Assembly: GCF_002860285.1 (NCBI RefSeq)
Contig: NZ_PGVF01000006.1
Location: 403,160-467,159 of the forward strand
DNA: 64,000 nt
Origin: Bacillus sp. M6-12
GTDB lineage: Bacteria; Bacillota; Bacilli; Bacillales; DSM-1321
Direction of reading: 5' to 3'
Part shown: piece by piece, positions 15,493 to 23,840 of the stretch
How the letters are laid out: every line of letters begins with the position of its first letter
How positions within the stretch are numbered: the stretch's first letter is position 1
Program-made: the position numbers and the translations under genes
Notes under the pieces: model-generated
Database searches by the model: none
Seen by the model: the letters and a program-made list of their open reading frames with translations, nothing else
Told to the model about the DNA's origin: nothing

Positions 15493-16494
15493 ATGCTTTT
15501 AAAATATACAGGACAGAGATGGAATGGACTCCTTTTTGCTTTCATTATTTTACTGTTGTTAATGTGCGGCAGTATTGTTTACGGATATACAGATACCACA
15601 TGGGGAATGGCAATTGATGCGTTTACTGATTTCAATGGTTCAAATGAGCATATTATCATTCAAGATGTAAGATTGCCCCGGTCGTTGATTGCTGCTGCGG
15701 TAGGGGCTAGTTTAGGCGTTTCAGGAGTGTTGATGCAGACTCTGACAAAAAATCCGCTGGCTTCACCTGATATTATTGGGATAAATGCCGGAGCTGGTCT
15801 GGCTGTGGTTATTGCTGTGACGATTTTCAGTGTTGCGAATCTGTCAATATTTACTTGGATATCTTTCGCCGGAGCTGCTGTGGCCGCAATAAGTGTTTAT
15901 TTTATTGGATCTTACGGGAGAGAAGGGCTGACCCCCATGAAGCTTACTCTTGCGGGAGCAGCTATGACAGCCTTTTTCGCCTCATTTACCCAAGGACTTC
16001 TAGTTCTTAATGACGCTGCTCTGGAGCAGGTGTTATTTTGGCTGGCTGGTTCAGTTTCAGGCCGAAAGCTGGAGAATTTAACGGTTGTCCTTCCTTATTT
16101 GGCGGTTGGCTGGGCGGGGGCTTTTATGATATCTGCAAAGCTTAATATTCTATCTATGGGAGAAGATGTTGCGAAGGGGCTCGGAATAAATACTGGCATT
16201 TTAAAATTAATGATAGGGCTAATTGTTATCGTTCTTTCAGGCGGAGCAGTTGCCGTAGCAGGCCCTATCGGTTTTATTGGAATAGTAGTACCGCATCTTA
16301 CCCGCTTTATTGTAGGCATAGACCATCGCTGGGTTCTACCTTTTTCCGGAATAATTGGAGCAGTATTGCTTCTTATCGCAGATATTGTTTCCCGGTACGT
16401 TCTAATGCCTCAGGAAGTTCCAGTGGGAGTAATGACAGCGATAATTGGAACCCCTTTCTTTATTTACATCGCAAGAAAGGGGTTCAACGGATAA
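15493..16494 (+). CDS. FecCD-type siderophore permease subunit 1 (YfiZ-like)
   Basis: The 333-residue protein has eight to ten transmembrane helices and FecCD hallmarks: RLPRSLIAAAVGASLGVSG near the start, NPLASPDIIGINAGAG, and the GPIGFIGIVVPHLTR coupling segment near 260. It forms half of the membrane channel for a ferric siderophore importer. Its stop overlaps the next permease by one base (ATAATGG), indicating coupled translation. Confidence 0.92.
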   Translation: MLLKYTGQRWNGLLFAFIILLLLMCGSIVYGYTDTTWGMAIDAFTDFNGSNEHIIIQDVRLPRSLIAAAVGASLGVSGVLMQTLTKNPLASPDIIGINAGAGLAVVIAVTIFSVANLSIFTWISFAGAAVAAISVYFIGSYGREGLTPMKLTLAGAAMTAFFASFTQGLLVLNDAALEQVLFWLAGSVSGRKLENLTVVLPYLAVGWAGAFMISAKLNILSMGEDVAKGLGINTGILKLMIGLIVIVLSGGAVAVAGPIGFIGIVVPHLTRFIVGIDHRWVLPFSGIIGAVLLLIADIVSRYVLMPQEVPVGVMTAIIGTPFFIYIARKGFNG

Positions 16495-17549
16495 TGGGCC
16501 AATATAAAATTTTTAGGGCATTTAAAGGAAACATCTCCTTTCTAATTGATAAAAAGGCATTATTTATTTTCTTGGCATTACTGGCCGGTGCAATGGCAGT
16601 ATTTCTTATCAGCACAGGAATGGGAGAGATGAAGCTAAGCCCCTTAGCGGTTCTTCAGGTATTTTTTGGCGGAGGATCAGAAATGGATCGCCTTGTTATC
16701 CATTCATTCCGTTTGCCCAGAATCCTCGTTGCTGCCATGGCTGGAATAGGATTGTCTGTGGCCGGGGGATTACTGCAGGGAATGATCCGGAATCCGCTTG
16801 CTTCTCCAGATATCTTGGGGATAACTGGTGGTGCGGCAGTTGCGGTTGTCGGGTTTTTAGCCATTTTTAGTGATAGCAATCATGTCTTAACAGTGAGTAT
16901 TAAATGGTTGCCTGTTGCAGCTTTTATAGGGGCAACAATTATTTCGGTTCTTATTTATGTGTTCGCGTGGAACAAAGGGGTTTCACCGGTCCGCCTTGTT
17001 CTTATAGGAATTGGGATGATGGGTTTGACCAAGGCATTGACTACATTAATGATGATCTTGGGGCCTATTTACCAAACCAGCCAGGCAAACATGTGGATTA
17101 CAGGAACTGTTTATGGTGCTTCGTGGAATAATGTAGCGGTTATAGTTCCTTGGATTCTTGTACTCACAGCATTCGCTTTCATATACTCACGTAATGTCAA
17201 TGTTCAGGAACTTGGTGATGAGGTTGCGACTGGGCTAGGAGGAAAGGTGCAGCAACAGAGGTTCATATTAATAATGCTCAGTACAGGGCTGATTGCCGGA
17301 TCCGTTGCATTTGCCGGGGGAATCGGTTTTGTAGGACTGATGGCACCCCACATAGCAAGACGGATGGTTGGATCTGCTTTTGGAGCATTATTGCCTGTTT
17401 CAGCATTAATCGGCGGAATTATAGTGATGTTAGCCGATTTGGCAGGCAGAATAGTATTTTCTCCATTAGAAATACCTGCCGGTGTGTTTACAGCGAGTAT
17501 CGGTGCACCATATTTTATCTACTTGTTATTCAAAACTAGAAACTCATAG
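16494..17549 (+). CDS. FecCD-type siderophore permease subunit 2 (YfhA-like)
   Basis: The 351-residue second permease half has the same FecCD landmarks: RLPRILVAAMAGIGLSVAG, NPLASPDILGITGG and FAGGIGFVGLMAPHIAR. Heterodimeric permeases of this kind pair with one ATPase homodimer. It overlaps the preceding permease gene by one base and is followed after 34 bases by the ATPase gene. Confidence 0.92.
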   Translation: MGQYKIFRAFKGNISFLIDKKALFIFLALLAGAMAVFLISTGMGEMKLSPLAVLQVFFGGGSEMDRLVIHSFRLPRILVAAMAGIGLSVAGGLLQGMIRNPLASPDILGITGGAAVAVVGFLAIFSDSNHVLTVSIKWLPVAAFIGATIISVLIYVFAWNKGVSPVRLVLIGIGMMGLTKALTTLMMILGPIYQTSQANMWITGTVYGASWNNVAVIVPWILVLTAFAFIYSRNVNVQELGDEVATGLGGKVQQQRFILIMLSTGLIAGSVAFAGGIGFVGLMAPHIARRMVGSAFGALLPVSALIGGIIVMLADLAGRIVFSPLEIPAGVFTASIGAPYFIYLLFKTRNS

Positions 17550-17583
17550 AAAGTCTGAAACAGCTGGAAAAGGAGAGGACAAG

Positions 17584-18387
17584 ATGGGGCATGCGATTGA
17601 GACAAATAAACTGACGCTATCATACGGTGATGCCGTAATTATTAAAGAACTTAATATTGAAATTCCAAAAGGAGAAATTACTGTCTTTATCGGCGGAAAT
17701 GGCTGCGGAAAATCCACTCTTTTGCGTTCCATTGCCAGACTTCTTAAGCCCAGCTCAGGGGCAGTTTTACTGGAAGGTCAAGAGATTGCCAGGCTTTCTA
17801 CAAAAGATGTAGCTCAAAAAATGGCGATATTGCCGCAATCCCCGGCGGCTCCGGAAGGCCTTACAGTGCTTCAGCTGGTAAAGCAGGGGCGATACCCGTA
17901 TCAGTCATGGCTGAAACAATGGTCGATGGAAGACGAGAAAAAGGTAAGAGATGCTTTACAGGCAACTGGGCTTGAAGATTTAAAAGAAAGGACTGTGGAT
18001 TCATTGTCTGGAGGTCAAAGGCAGCGTGCGTGGATCGCGATGACCCTTGCCCAGGACACGGAAATTCTTTTATTAGATGAACCGACTACTTATTTGGATA
18101 TGACTCATCAGATTGAAATCCTTGATTTGCTTTTTGAACTGAATGAGAAGGAGCAAAGAACGATTGTTATGGTTCTTCATGATCTGAACCTGGCCTGCCG
18201 GTATGCCCATAATATTGTAGCGATAAAAGACCAGACAATTTATGCACAGGGAAAGCCTGAGCATGTGATCAACTGCAGTCTAGTGAAAAAGGTTTTTAGC
18301 ATGGATTGTGAAGTGACAGTGGATCCTTTGTTTGGAACTCCGCTGTGTATACCTTATGGAAAAGGACGACGGATCCTAAAAAGTTAA
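17584..18387 (+). CDS. Siderophore ABC transporter ATPase (YusV-like)
   Basis: The 267-residue ATPase has Walker A GGNGCGKST (about 37-45), signature LSGGQRQR, Walker B LLLDEPTTYLD and the switch His in MVLHDLN. The sequence is closest to FecE/FhuC-type importers such as B. subtilis YusV, which serves several siderophore systems. Start ATG 17584 is preceded by AAAGGAG; a longer frame from 17482 overlaps the permease and lacks a site. It completes the importer operon. Confidence 0.92.
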   Translation: MGHAIETNKLTLSYGDAVIIKELNIEIPKGEITVFIGGNGCGKSTLLRSIARLLKPSSGAVLLEGQEIARLSTKDVAQKMAILPQSPAAPEGLTVLQLVKQGRYPYQSWLKQWSMEDEKKVRDALQATGLEDLKERTVDSLSGGQRQRAWIAMTLAQDTEILLLDEPTTYLDMTHQIEILDLLFELNEKEQRTIVMVLHDLNLACRYAHNIVAIKDQTIYAQGKPEHVINCSLVKKVFSMDCEVTVDPLFGTPLCIPYGKGRRILKS

Positions 18388-18420
18388 TTACAAATAGAAA
18401 ATCACTAGTAATAATGTAAA

Positions 18421-18451
18421 CAAGACCTGTTATTGATGGGTCTTTTTCATT
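18421..18451 (+). terminator. Weak terminator after the siderophore operon
   Basis: AAGACC (18422-18427) and GGTCTT (18439-18444) form a short stem, followed by a T-rich run with one CA interruption. Confidence 0.55.
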
Positions 18452-18525
18452 TTTTCATATTCAAATAAAAAGAAAAATGCTAAAATATAGCTGTCGAATT
18501 TTCGAATTTTTTGTATAGTAAAATA

Positions 18526-18539
18526 ATAAAGCGTTTTCA
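18526..18539. promoter_or_regulatory. cre-like CcpA site before proline dehydrogenase
   Basis: Read on the minus strand, TGAAAACGCTTTAT fits the cre pattern TGWNANCGNTNWCA at all but the last two positions. It sits just upstream of the ribosome site, where a CcpA roadblock would act. Carbon catabolite control would suit an amino-acid catabolic gene. Confidence 0.5.
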
Positions 18540-18550
18540 GGGGGCAGTTT

Positions 18551-19465
18551 ATGGAGCAGGCAATGAGAGACTTTTTTCTCTTCCTTTCTAAGAATAAAAG
18601 CTTAACAAAAATGGCCAGAAAATATGGCCTTAAGTTTGGCGCAGCCAGATTTGTAGCAGGAGAAACCATTGATAAGGCAGCCGCAGTGATACAAAATCTG
18701 AATCAGCAGGGCCTTGCAGTGACAATTGACTATTTAGGGGAATTTGTTGATAACGAACACGAAGCCAATGAAATGGCTGACAATTCAATCCAGGCCATTG
18801 AAGCAATTGGCAGGCAAAACCTAAATTCTCAGCTGTCATTGAAAATGACCTCAATGGGTCTTGATATTTCCGATGAAGTTGTTATGAGGAATATGCGCCG
18901 TATCCTGGAAGCAGCGAAAAGAAATAATGTATTTGTCACTATTGATATGGAAGATTTCTCAAGGTGCCAGAAAAGCATCGATATTTTTAAGAGGCTGAAA
19001 TCAGAATATGATAATGTGGGAACTGTAATTCAGGCTTATCTATACAGGACGGTACAGGATATTACTGATCTTAACGAATACCATCCAAATTTAAGGCTAG
19101 TAAAGGGAGCCTATAAAGAATCTCCTGAAGTGGCCTTCCCGGAAAAAAAGGATGTTGACGAGAATTTTAAAACTATTATTAAAATGCATCTGCAGAATGG
19201 AAATTACACAGCAGTAGCAACACATGATGATGCAATGATTGAATATACAAAGCAGCTGGTTAAAGAACACAATATTCCTAATGACCAATTTGAGTTTCAG
19301 ATGCTTTATGGAATCCGGACAGAAAGACAGCTGGAATTGGTCAAGGAAGGCTATAAAATGCGAGTCTATGTACCATACGGAACCGATTGGTATGGTTACT
19401 TTATGCGCCGTCTGGCTGAAAGGCCGGCAAACGTGGCATTCGTCCTTAAGGGGATGTTTAAGTAA
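18551..19465 (+). CDS. fadM: Proline dehydrogenase (FadM/YusM-like)
   Basis: The 304-residue monofunctional FAD enzyme oxidises L-proline to pyrroline-5-carboxylate. Recognisable are the barrel segments VTIDYLGE, VTIDMED, RLVKGAYKE and VATHDD, plus the C-terminal substrate-binding pattern YGTDWYGYFMRRLAERPANV with the RRxxERP signature. In B. subtilis, yusM (fadM) lies next to fadNAE, as here. The partner pyrroline-5-carboxylate dehydrogenase is not in the window. Start ATG 18551 follows AGGGGG. A terminator separates it from fadN. Confidence 0.9.
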   Translation: MEQAMRDFFLFLSKNKSLTKMARKYGLKFGAARFVAGETIDKAAAVIQNLNQQGLAVTIDYLGEFVDNEHEANEMADNSIQAIEAIGRQNLNSQLSLKMTSMGLDISDEVVMRNMRRILEAAKRNNVFVTIDMEDFSRCQKSIDIFKRLKSEYDNVGTVIQAYLYRTVQDITDLNEYHPNLRLVKGAYKESPEVAFPEKKDVDENFKTIIKMHLQNGNYTAVATHDDAMIEYTKQLVKEHNIPNDQFEFQMLYGIRTERQLELVKEGYKMRVYVPYGTDWYGYFMRRLAERPANVAFVLKGMFK

Positions 19466-19501
19466 AAATATTTCTCTTGTTAATTCATTGGAAATTAAGG
19501 A

Positions 19502-19537
19502 GGCCCGTATCAGTTTTTAACTGTATACGGGTCTTTA
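19502..19537 (+). terminator. Terminator after proline dehydrogenase
   Basis: CCCGTATCAG and CTGTATACGGG pair imperfectly around TTTTTAA and are followed by TCTTTAT. It lies between converging genes. Confidence 0.7.
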
Positions 19538-19550
19538 TAGTGAACGAAGC

Positions 19551-19682
19551 TTATTTTTTAAACTGGTTATTCTGGCTGTTCCTTTTTTTCGGCCCTTCAC
19601 GCTCCACAGTTGGACCTGCATTTCCTTTTACACTCGCAGCGCTGACGCCTGCCGTTGAAGGATTCTTTTTTAATCTAGCCAT
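19551..19682 (-). CDS. YuzL-like small spore-type protein (43 aa)
   Basis: ATG at 19680-19682 is preceded by GGGGAGG with a suitable spacer. The 43-residue product, beginning MARLKKNPSTAGVSAASVKG, is a basic, Lys/Asn-rich, unstructured-looking protein that closely matches my memory of the YuzL family of Bacillus. Such small proteins are often made late in sporulation; that is an inference. It is encoded opposite to its fad neighbours. Confidence 0.8.
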   Translation of the reverse strand: MARLKKNPSTAGVSAASVKGNAGPTVEREGPKKRNSQNNQFKK

Positions 19683-19821
19683 CAGTTCACCTCCCCATGT
19701 TTATGTTTCCCTGGATAATCAAAAAAAGTTTAAAAAACAGGATATTAATGATTGCGGAATTTTCCAACTTCTTTTATAGTTAATATATCGGGAAATGTTT
19801 GAAATTTTTTTGAAAATAAAA

Positions 19822-19839
19822 TGAATGAGTGTTCATTCA
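19822..19839. promoter_or_regulatory. FadR (YsiA) operator before fadN
   Basis: TGAATGAGTGTTCATTCA is an inverted repeat (TGAATGA-N4-TCATTCA) matching the Bacillus FadR operator pattern. It lies 25 bases upstream of the fadN start, so long-chain acyl-CoA should relieve repression. Confidence 0.85.
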
Positions 19840-19864
19840 ACTATTATGTCAGGGGGATATGAAC

Positions 19865-22249
19865 TTGGTGCGACAAATTCAAAGGGCTGCTGTTTTAGGT
19901 TCAGGGGTTATGGGATCAGGAATTGCTGCACACCTTGCGAACATCGGCATACCTACATTGTTATTAGATATAGTGCCTCGGGAATTGTCTGAGGATGAAA
20001 AGAAAAGAGGATTGTCTCTTGAGGATAAATCGGTTAGAAACCGAATCAGCCAGGGAGCTATACAAAAGCTTTTAAAACAAAAGCCGGCCCCATTGACTTC
20101 AAAGAAAAACCTCGCATTGATTGAAGCAGGGAACTTTGAGGATGATATGAATCGCCTTAGCGAAGTCGATTGGGTAATTGAAGTGGTTGTTGAAAATCTT
20201 GCAGTTAAGAAAACGGTCTTTGAACAGGTGGACAAATACCGAAAGCAAGGAAGCATCATTTCTTCTAATACATCCGGAATCTCTATAGAAGCAATGGCAG
20301 AGGGGCGATCTGAGGATTTCAGAAAAAATTTCCTTGGCACTCATTTCTTTAACCCTCCTCGGTATTTAAAACTTCTTGAGGTCATACCGACTAAGGAAAC
20401 TGATCCTCAAGTGTTTTCTTTCATGAAGCTTTTTGGGGAAGATGTCCTTGGTAAAGGTGTAGTTGAAGCAAAGGATACGCCAAACTTCATTGCAAACCGG
20501 ATCGGAACCTATGGTCTGCTGGTTACTGTGAGAGAAATGCTGAAGGGCGGCTACAGTGTTGGTGAAGTCGACTCAGTAACAGGGCCGCTTATCGGCCGTG
20601 CCAAAAGTGCAACCTTCCGCACTTTGGATGTTGTAGGTCTTGATACATTCGCCCATGTAGCTAAGAACGTATATGACCAAGTGGAAGGTGCGGAAAAAGA
20701 AGTATTTGAAATTCCAGAGTTTTTGAAAAAGATGATTGAAAATGGATGGCTTGGAAGCAAATCCGGTCAAGGCTTTTTCTTGAAAAAAGGTAAAGAGATT
20801 CTTGAATTGAATCCACAGACTCTTGAATATGAAGAAAGAAAAAAATTAAAAGCGGCTTCGATTGAGTTAAGCAAACAGGAAAAAGGCTTAGCCAATAAAA
20901 TGAAAGCGCTTGTATATAGCAATGACCGGGCCGGAGAACTGCTGTGGAATATTTTCAGCCCTGTAATGGTGTATTCAGCAGATCTGCTAGGCAAAATTGC
21001 TGATGATATCGTCGCGATTGACCAGGCAATGAAATGGGGTTTCGGATGGTCTCAGGGTCCTTTTGAGACATGGGATGCAATCGGCCTTGAAAAATCAGTA
21101 CTCAGGATGGGAGAACAAGGACTGCAGGTGCCTGAATGGATCAAGCAAATGCTTGCAAACGGAAACACCTCCTTCTACAAAGAAGAAGACGGAAAAGTTC
21201 TATATTATTCAAACGGTGAATATAAAGAATTGGTTGAGAATCCAAAGGTTATCAATCTGAAAGCAATCAAAAAACAAAAAGGCGTTATCAAAAAGAACAC
21301 TGGCGCCAGCCTGATTGACATAGGTGATGGAGTTGCTTTATTGGAATTCCATTCTCAAAGCAATGCCATTGGTTTAGATATCGTTCAAATGATCAATTTC
21401 GCTATAGATGAAGTTGAAAAGCATTATAAAGGTCTGGTTATCGGAAATCAGGGCAAAAACTTCTGCGTAGGCGCAAACCTGGCGATGATGCTAATGGAAG
21501 CGCAGGATGATAATATTTTTGAACTAGATATGGTTGTCCGCCATTTCCAGCAAGCCATGATGAAGATCAAATATAGCACTAAGCCGGTAGTAGCTGCTCC
21601 ATTTGGAATGGCGCTTGGCGGAGGTGCGGAAGTCTGCCTGCCTGCTGCACATATCCAAGCATCTTCTGAAACATATATGGGACTTGTTGAAGTCGGCGTT
21701 GGCCTCATTCCAGGTGGCGGCGGAAATAAAGAATTATACATCAAGCACTTGAACAGCATGCCAAAGGGTGTGGAATTTGACCTTCAAAAAGTAGCGAATA
21801 AAGTTTTTGAATCAATTGCAATGGCAAAGGTCTCCACTTCAGCTGCAGAAGCCCGGGAAAACAATTTCCTTAACTTCGCAGATGGCATCAGCGTTAATGG
21901 GGATCATTTGCTTTACGATGCAAAGCAAGCTGTTCTTGCTTTGTATGAAAGCGGTTATACTGCTCCAATTCGCCAAAAAGTTCCGGTTGTCGGTGAATCG
22001 GGCTACGCAGCTTTGCTTCTGGGAGCAGAAGCTATGAGGCTATCGGGTTTCATTTCTGACCATGATATGCAAATTGCCAAGAAGCTCGCTTATGTAATCG
22101 CAGGCGGTAAGGTTCCATACGGCACCGAAGTCGATGAGCAGTACTTGCTTGATTTAGAGCGTGAAGCTTTCTTAAGCCTGATTGCACTTCCCAAATCGCA
22201 GCAAAGAATGCAGCACATGCTGTTGAAGGGCAAGCCCCTTCGCAACTAA
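19865..22249 (+). CDS. fadN: FadN: enoyl-CoA hydratase / 3-hydroxyacyl-CoA dehydrogenase
   Basis: The 794-residue bifunctional beta-oxidation enzyme has an N-terminal NAD domain (GSGVMGSGIAAHLANIG, about 11-27), HFFNPP and two 3-hydroxyacyl-CoA dehydrogenase C-terminal regions (about 195-290 and 355-420), then a crotonase-like hydratase domain (about 490-700; CVGANLAMM, PFGMALGGGAEV). This dehydrogenase-first order is the Bacillus YusL type. I chose the TTG at 19865: AGGGGG is eight bases upstream and the product then aligns with the short N-terminus I recall for YusL. ATG 19859 is only two bases from the site; GTG 19868 is an alternative. The FadR box lies just upstream. Confidence 0.93.
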   Translation: MVRQIQRAAVLGSGVMGSGIAAHLANIGIPTLLLDIVPRELSEDEKKRGLSLEDKSVRNRISQGAIQKLLKQKPAPLTSKKNLALIEAGNFEDDMNRLSEVDWVIEVVVENLAVKKTVFEQVDKYRKQGSIISSNTSGISIEAMAEGRSEDFRKNFLGTHFFNPPRYLKLLEVIPTKETDPQVFSFMKLFGEDVLGKGVVEAKDTPNFIANRIGTYGLLVTVREMLKGGYSVGEVDSVTGPLIGRAKSATFRTLDVVGLDTFAHVAKNVYDQVEGAEKEVFEIPEFLKKMIENGWLGSKSGQGFFLKKGKEILELNPQTLEYEERKKLKAASIELSKQEKGLANKMKALVYSNDRAGELLWNIFSPVMVYSADLLGKIADDIVAIDQAMKWGFGWSQGPFETWDAIGLEKSVLRMGEQGLQVPEWIKQMLANGNTSFYKEEDGKVLYYSNGEYKELVENPKVINLKAIKKQKGVIKKNTGASLIDIGDGVALLEFHSQSNAIGLDIVQMINFAIDEVEKHYKGLVIGNQGKNFCVGANLAMMLMEAQDDNIFELDMVVRHFQQAMMKIKYSTKPVVAAPFGMALGGGAEVCLPAAHIQASSETYMGLVEVGVGLIPGGGGNKELYIKHLNSMPKGVEFDLQKVANKVFESIAMAKVSTSAAEARENNFLNFADGISVNGDHLLYDAKQAVLALYESGYTAPIRQKVPVVGESGYAALLLGAEAMRLSGFISDHDMQIAKKLAYVIAGGKVPYGTEVDEQYLLDLEREAFLSLIALPKSQQRMQHMLLKGKPLRN

Positions 22250-22302
22250 ATTTATATCAATAATAACAGGCTAAATAATAAAAATTTGCACGGGGCTAGT
22301 TT

Positions 22303-22567
22303 AAGATGTCTAGCTCCAGCGCCCAGCCCCGACGCACACGACGTGCTAGTGCCGACGTCGCCACAGGACGTGGCGGTTTAAGTCGGCCTTGAGTGTTGTA
22401 ACCAAGTGCCGTTACAACCTTGGTCATAAGCCAATCACTTCTGAAGGCAAAAAGCGCCTTCTTAGCGTTTGTCTTATTCTTGTCGGGGGCCAACAGGATG
22501 TGGGTCAGGACGGCGTTGCCACAGGACGTGGCGAACTTAGCCGTTCTTCGTCTGCTAGGGCGCTTGC
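22303..22567 (+). repeat. Dispersed inverted-end repeat, copy B (long form)
   Basis: This 265-bp insert lies between fadN and fadA. It begins GATGTCTAGCTCCAGCGCCC and ends CTGCTAGGGCGCTTGC, so AGCGCCC and GGGCGCT are inverted ends. It contains an internal near-duplicate, CCACAGGACGTGGCG (about 22361 and 22519), and the module GGTCATAAGCCAATCACTTC shared with copy D. It contains no credible gene. Confidence 0.75.
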
Positions 22568-22592
22568 GCATTTCAAATTAAGGGGGATCCTC

Positions 22593-23771
22593 ATGAGAGA
22601 AGCGGTAATTGTTGCAGGGGCCAGGACTCCTGTAGGTAAAGCGAAAAAAGGTTCTCTTGCCACTGTAAGGCCGGATGATTTAGGAGCTCTTGTTGTAAAA
22701 GAGACATTAAAGCGTGCGGGAAATTATGAGGGCAATATCGATGATTTAATAATTGGCTGCGCAATGCCGGAAGCTGAGCAAGGACTGAACATGGCGAGAA
22801 ATATCGGCGCACTGGCAGGACTTCCTCACACAGTTCCAGCCATTACTATAAACCGCTACTGTTCAAGCGGCCTTCAAAGCATAGCCTATGGAGCAGAACG
22901 GATTATGCTTGGACAGAGCGACACAATCATTGCTGGCGGAGCTGAGTCAATGAGCCTTGTGCCAATGATGGGCCATGTTACCCGCCCGAATGCAAAGCTT
23001 GCAGAAACGGCTCCTGAATACTACATGGGCATGGGCCATACTGCAGAAGAGGTTGCAAAGAAATATGGCATTTCCCGTGAAGATCAGGATGCGTTCGCAG
23101 TCCGAAGCCATCTAAAAGCGGCAAAAGCCATTGCAGAAGGAAGATTCGCGGATGAAATCGTTCCGGTTGATGTAACAATTCGTTCAGTTGGTGCGGACAA
23201 CAAACTAAAGGAAAAGTCCTTCCAATTTTCACAGGACGAGGGTGTCCGTGAAGGCACTACCACTGAGGTTCTTGGGAAGTTAAGACCAGCATTTTCCGTA
23301 ACAGGCTCAGTTACAGCAGGAAACGCTTCACAAACAAGCGATGGAGCAGCAGCAGTAATGGTTATGGACAGTGAAAAAGCATCCTCTCTTGGTTTAAAGC
23401 CAATGGGCAAATTCCGCTCCTTTGCGGTAGCCGGAGTGCCGCCGGAAATTATGGGAGTAGGACCGGTGGCTGCTATTCCTAAGGCATTAAAGCTGGCAGG
23501 TCTAGAACTGTCCGATATAGGTTTGTTTGAATTAAATGAAGCTTTTGCTTCTCAATCAATCCAAATTATCAGGGAACTTGGACTGGATGAGGAAATCGTC
23601 AATGTGAACGGAGGGGCAATTGCACTTGGCCATCCTCTTGGGTGTACAGGGGCGAAACTGACACTTTCCCTGCTGCACGAAATGAAGCGCAGAAATACCC
23701 AATTTGGTATTGTGACAATGTGTATCGGTGGCGGCATGGGCGCTGCAGGAGTATTTGAACTTTTAGCTTAA
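22593..23771 (+). CDS. fadA: FadA: acetyl-CoA C-acyltransferase (3-ketoacyl-CoA thiolase)
   Basis: The 392-residue thiolase performs the last step of beta-oxidation, cleaving 3-ketoacyl-CoA. Active-site Cys90 lies in NRYCSSGLQS, the histidines are in NEAFA and GHPLGCTGA, and the second catalytic Cys is in CIGGGMG near the C-terminus. ATG 22593 follows AGGGGG. The open frame extends upstream into the repeat, but no start there has a ribosome site. It is presumably still transcribed with fadN and fadE despite the repeat between fadN and fadA. Confidence 0.94.
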   Translation: MREAVIVAGARTPVGKAKKGSLATVRPDDLGALVVKETLKRAGNYEGNIDDLIIGCAMPEAEQGLNMARNIGALAGLPHTVPAITINRYCSSGLQSIAYGAERIMLGQSDTIIAGGAESMSLVPMMGHVTRPNAKLAETAPEYYMGMGHTAEEVAKKYGISREDQDAFAVRSHLKAAKAIAEGRFADEIVPVDVTIRSVGADNKLKEKSFQFSQDEGVREGTTTEVLGKLRPAFSVTGSVTAGNASQTSDGAAAVMVMDSEKASSLGLKPMGKFRSFAVAGVPPEIMGVGPVAAIPKALKLAGLELSDIGLFELNEAFASQSIQIIRELGLDEEIVNVNGGAIALGHPLGCTGAKLTLSLLHEMKRRNTQFGIVTMCIGGGMGAAGVFELLA

Positions 23772-23840
23772 TAAAATAGAGTTATTTAGACTTTTTTAAG
23801 ATTCAAAGTATATAACCCCATTTTTAAGGAGGAAAAAAGG

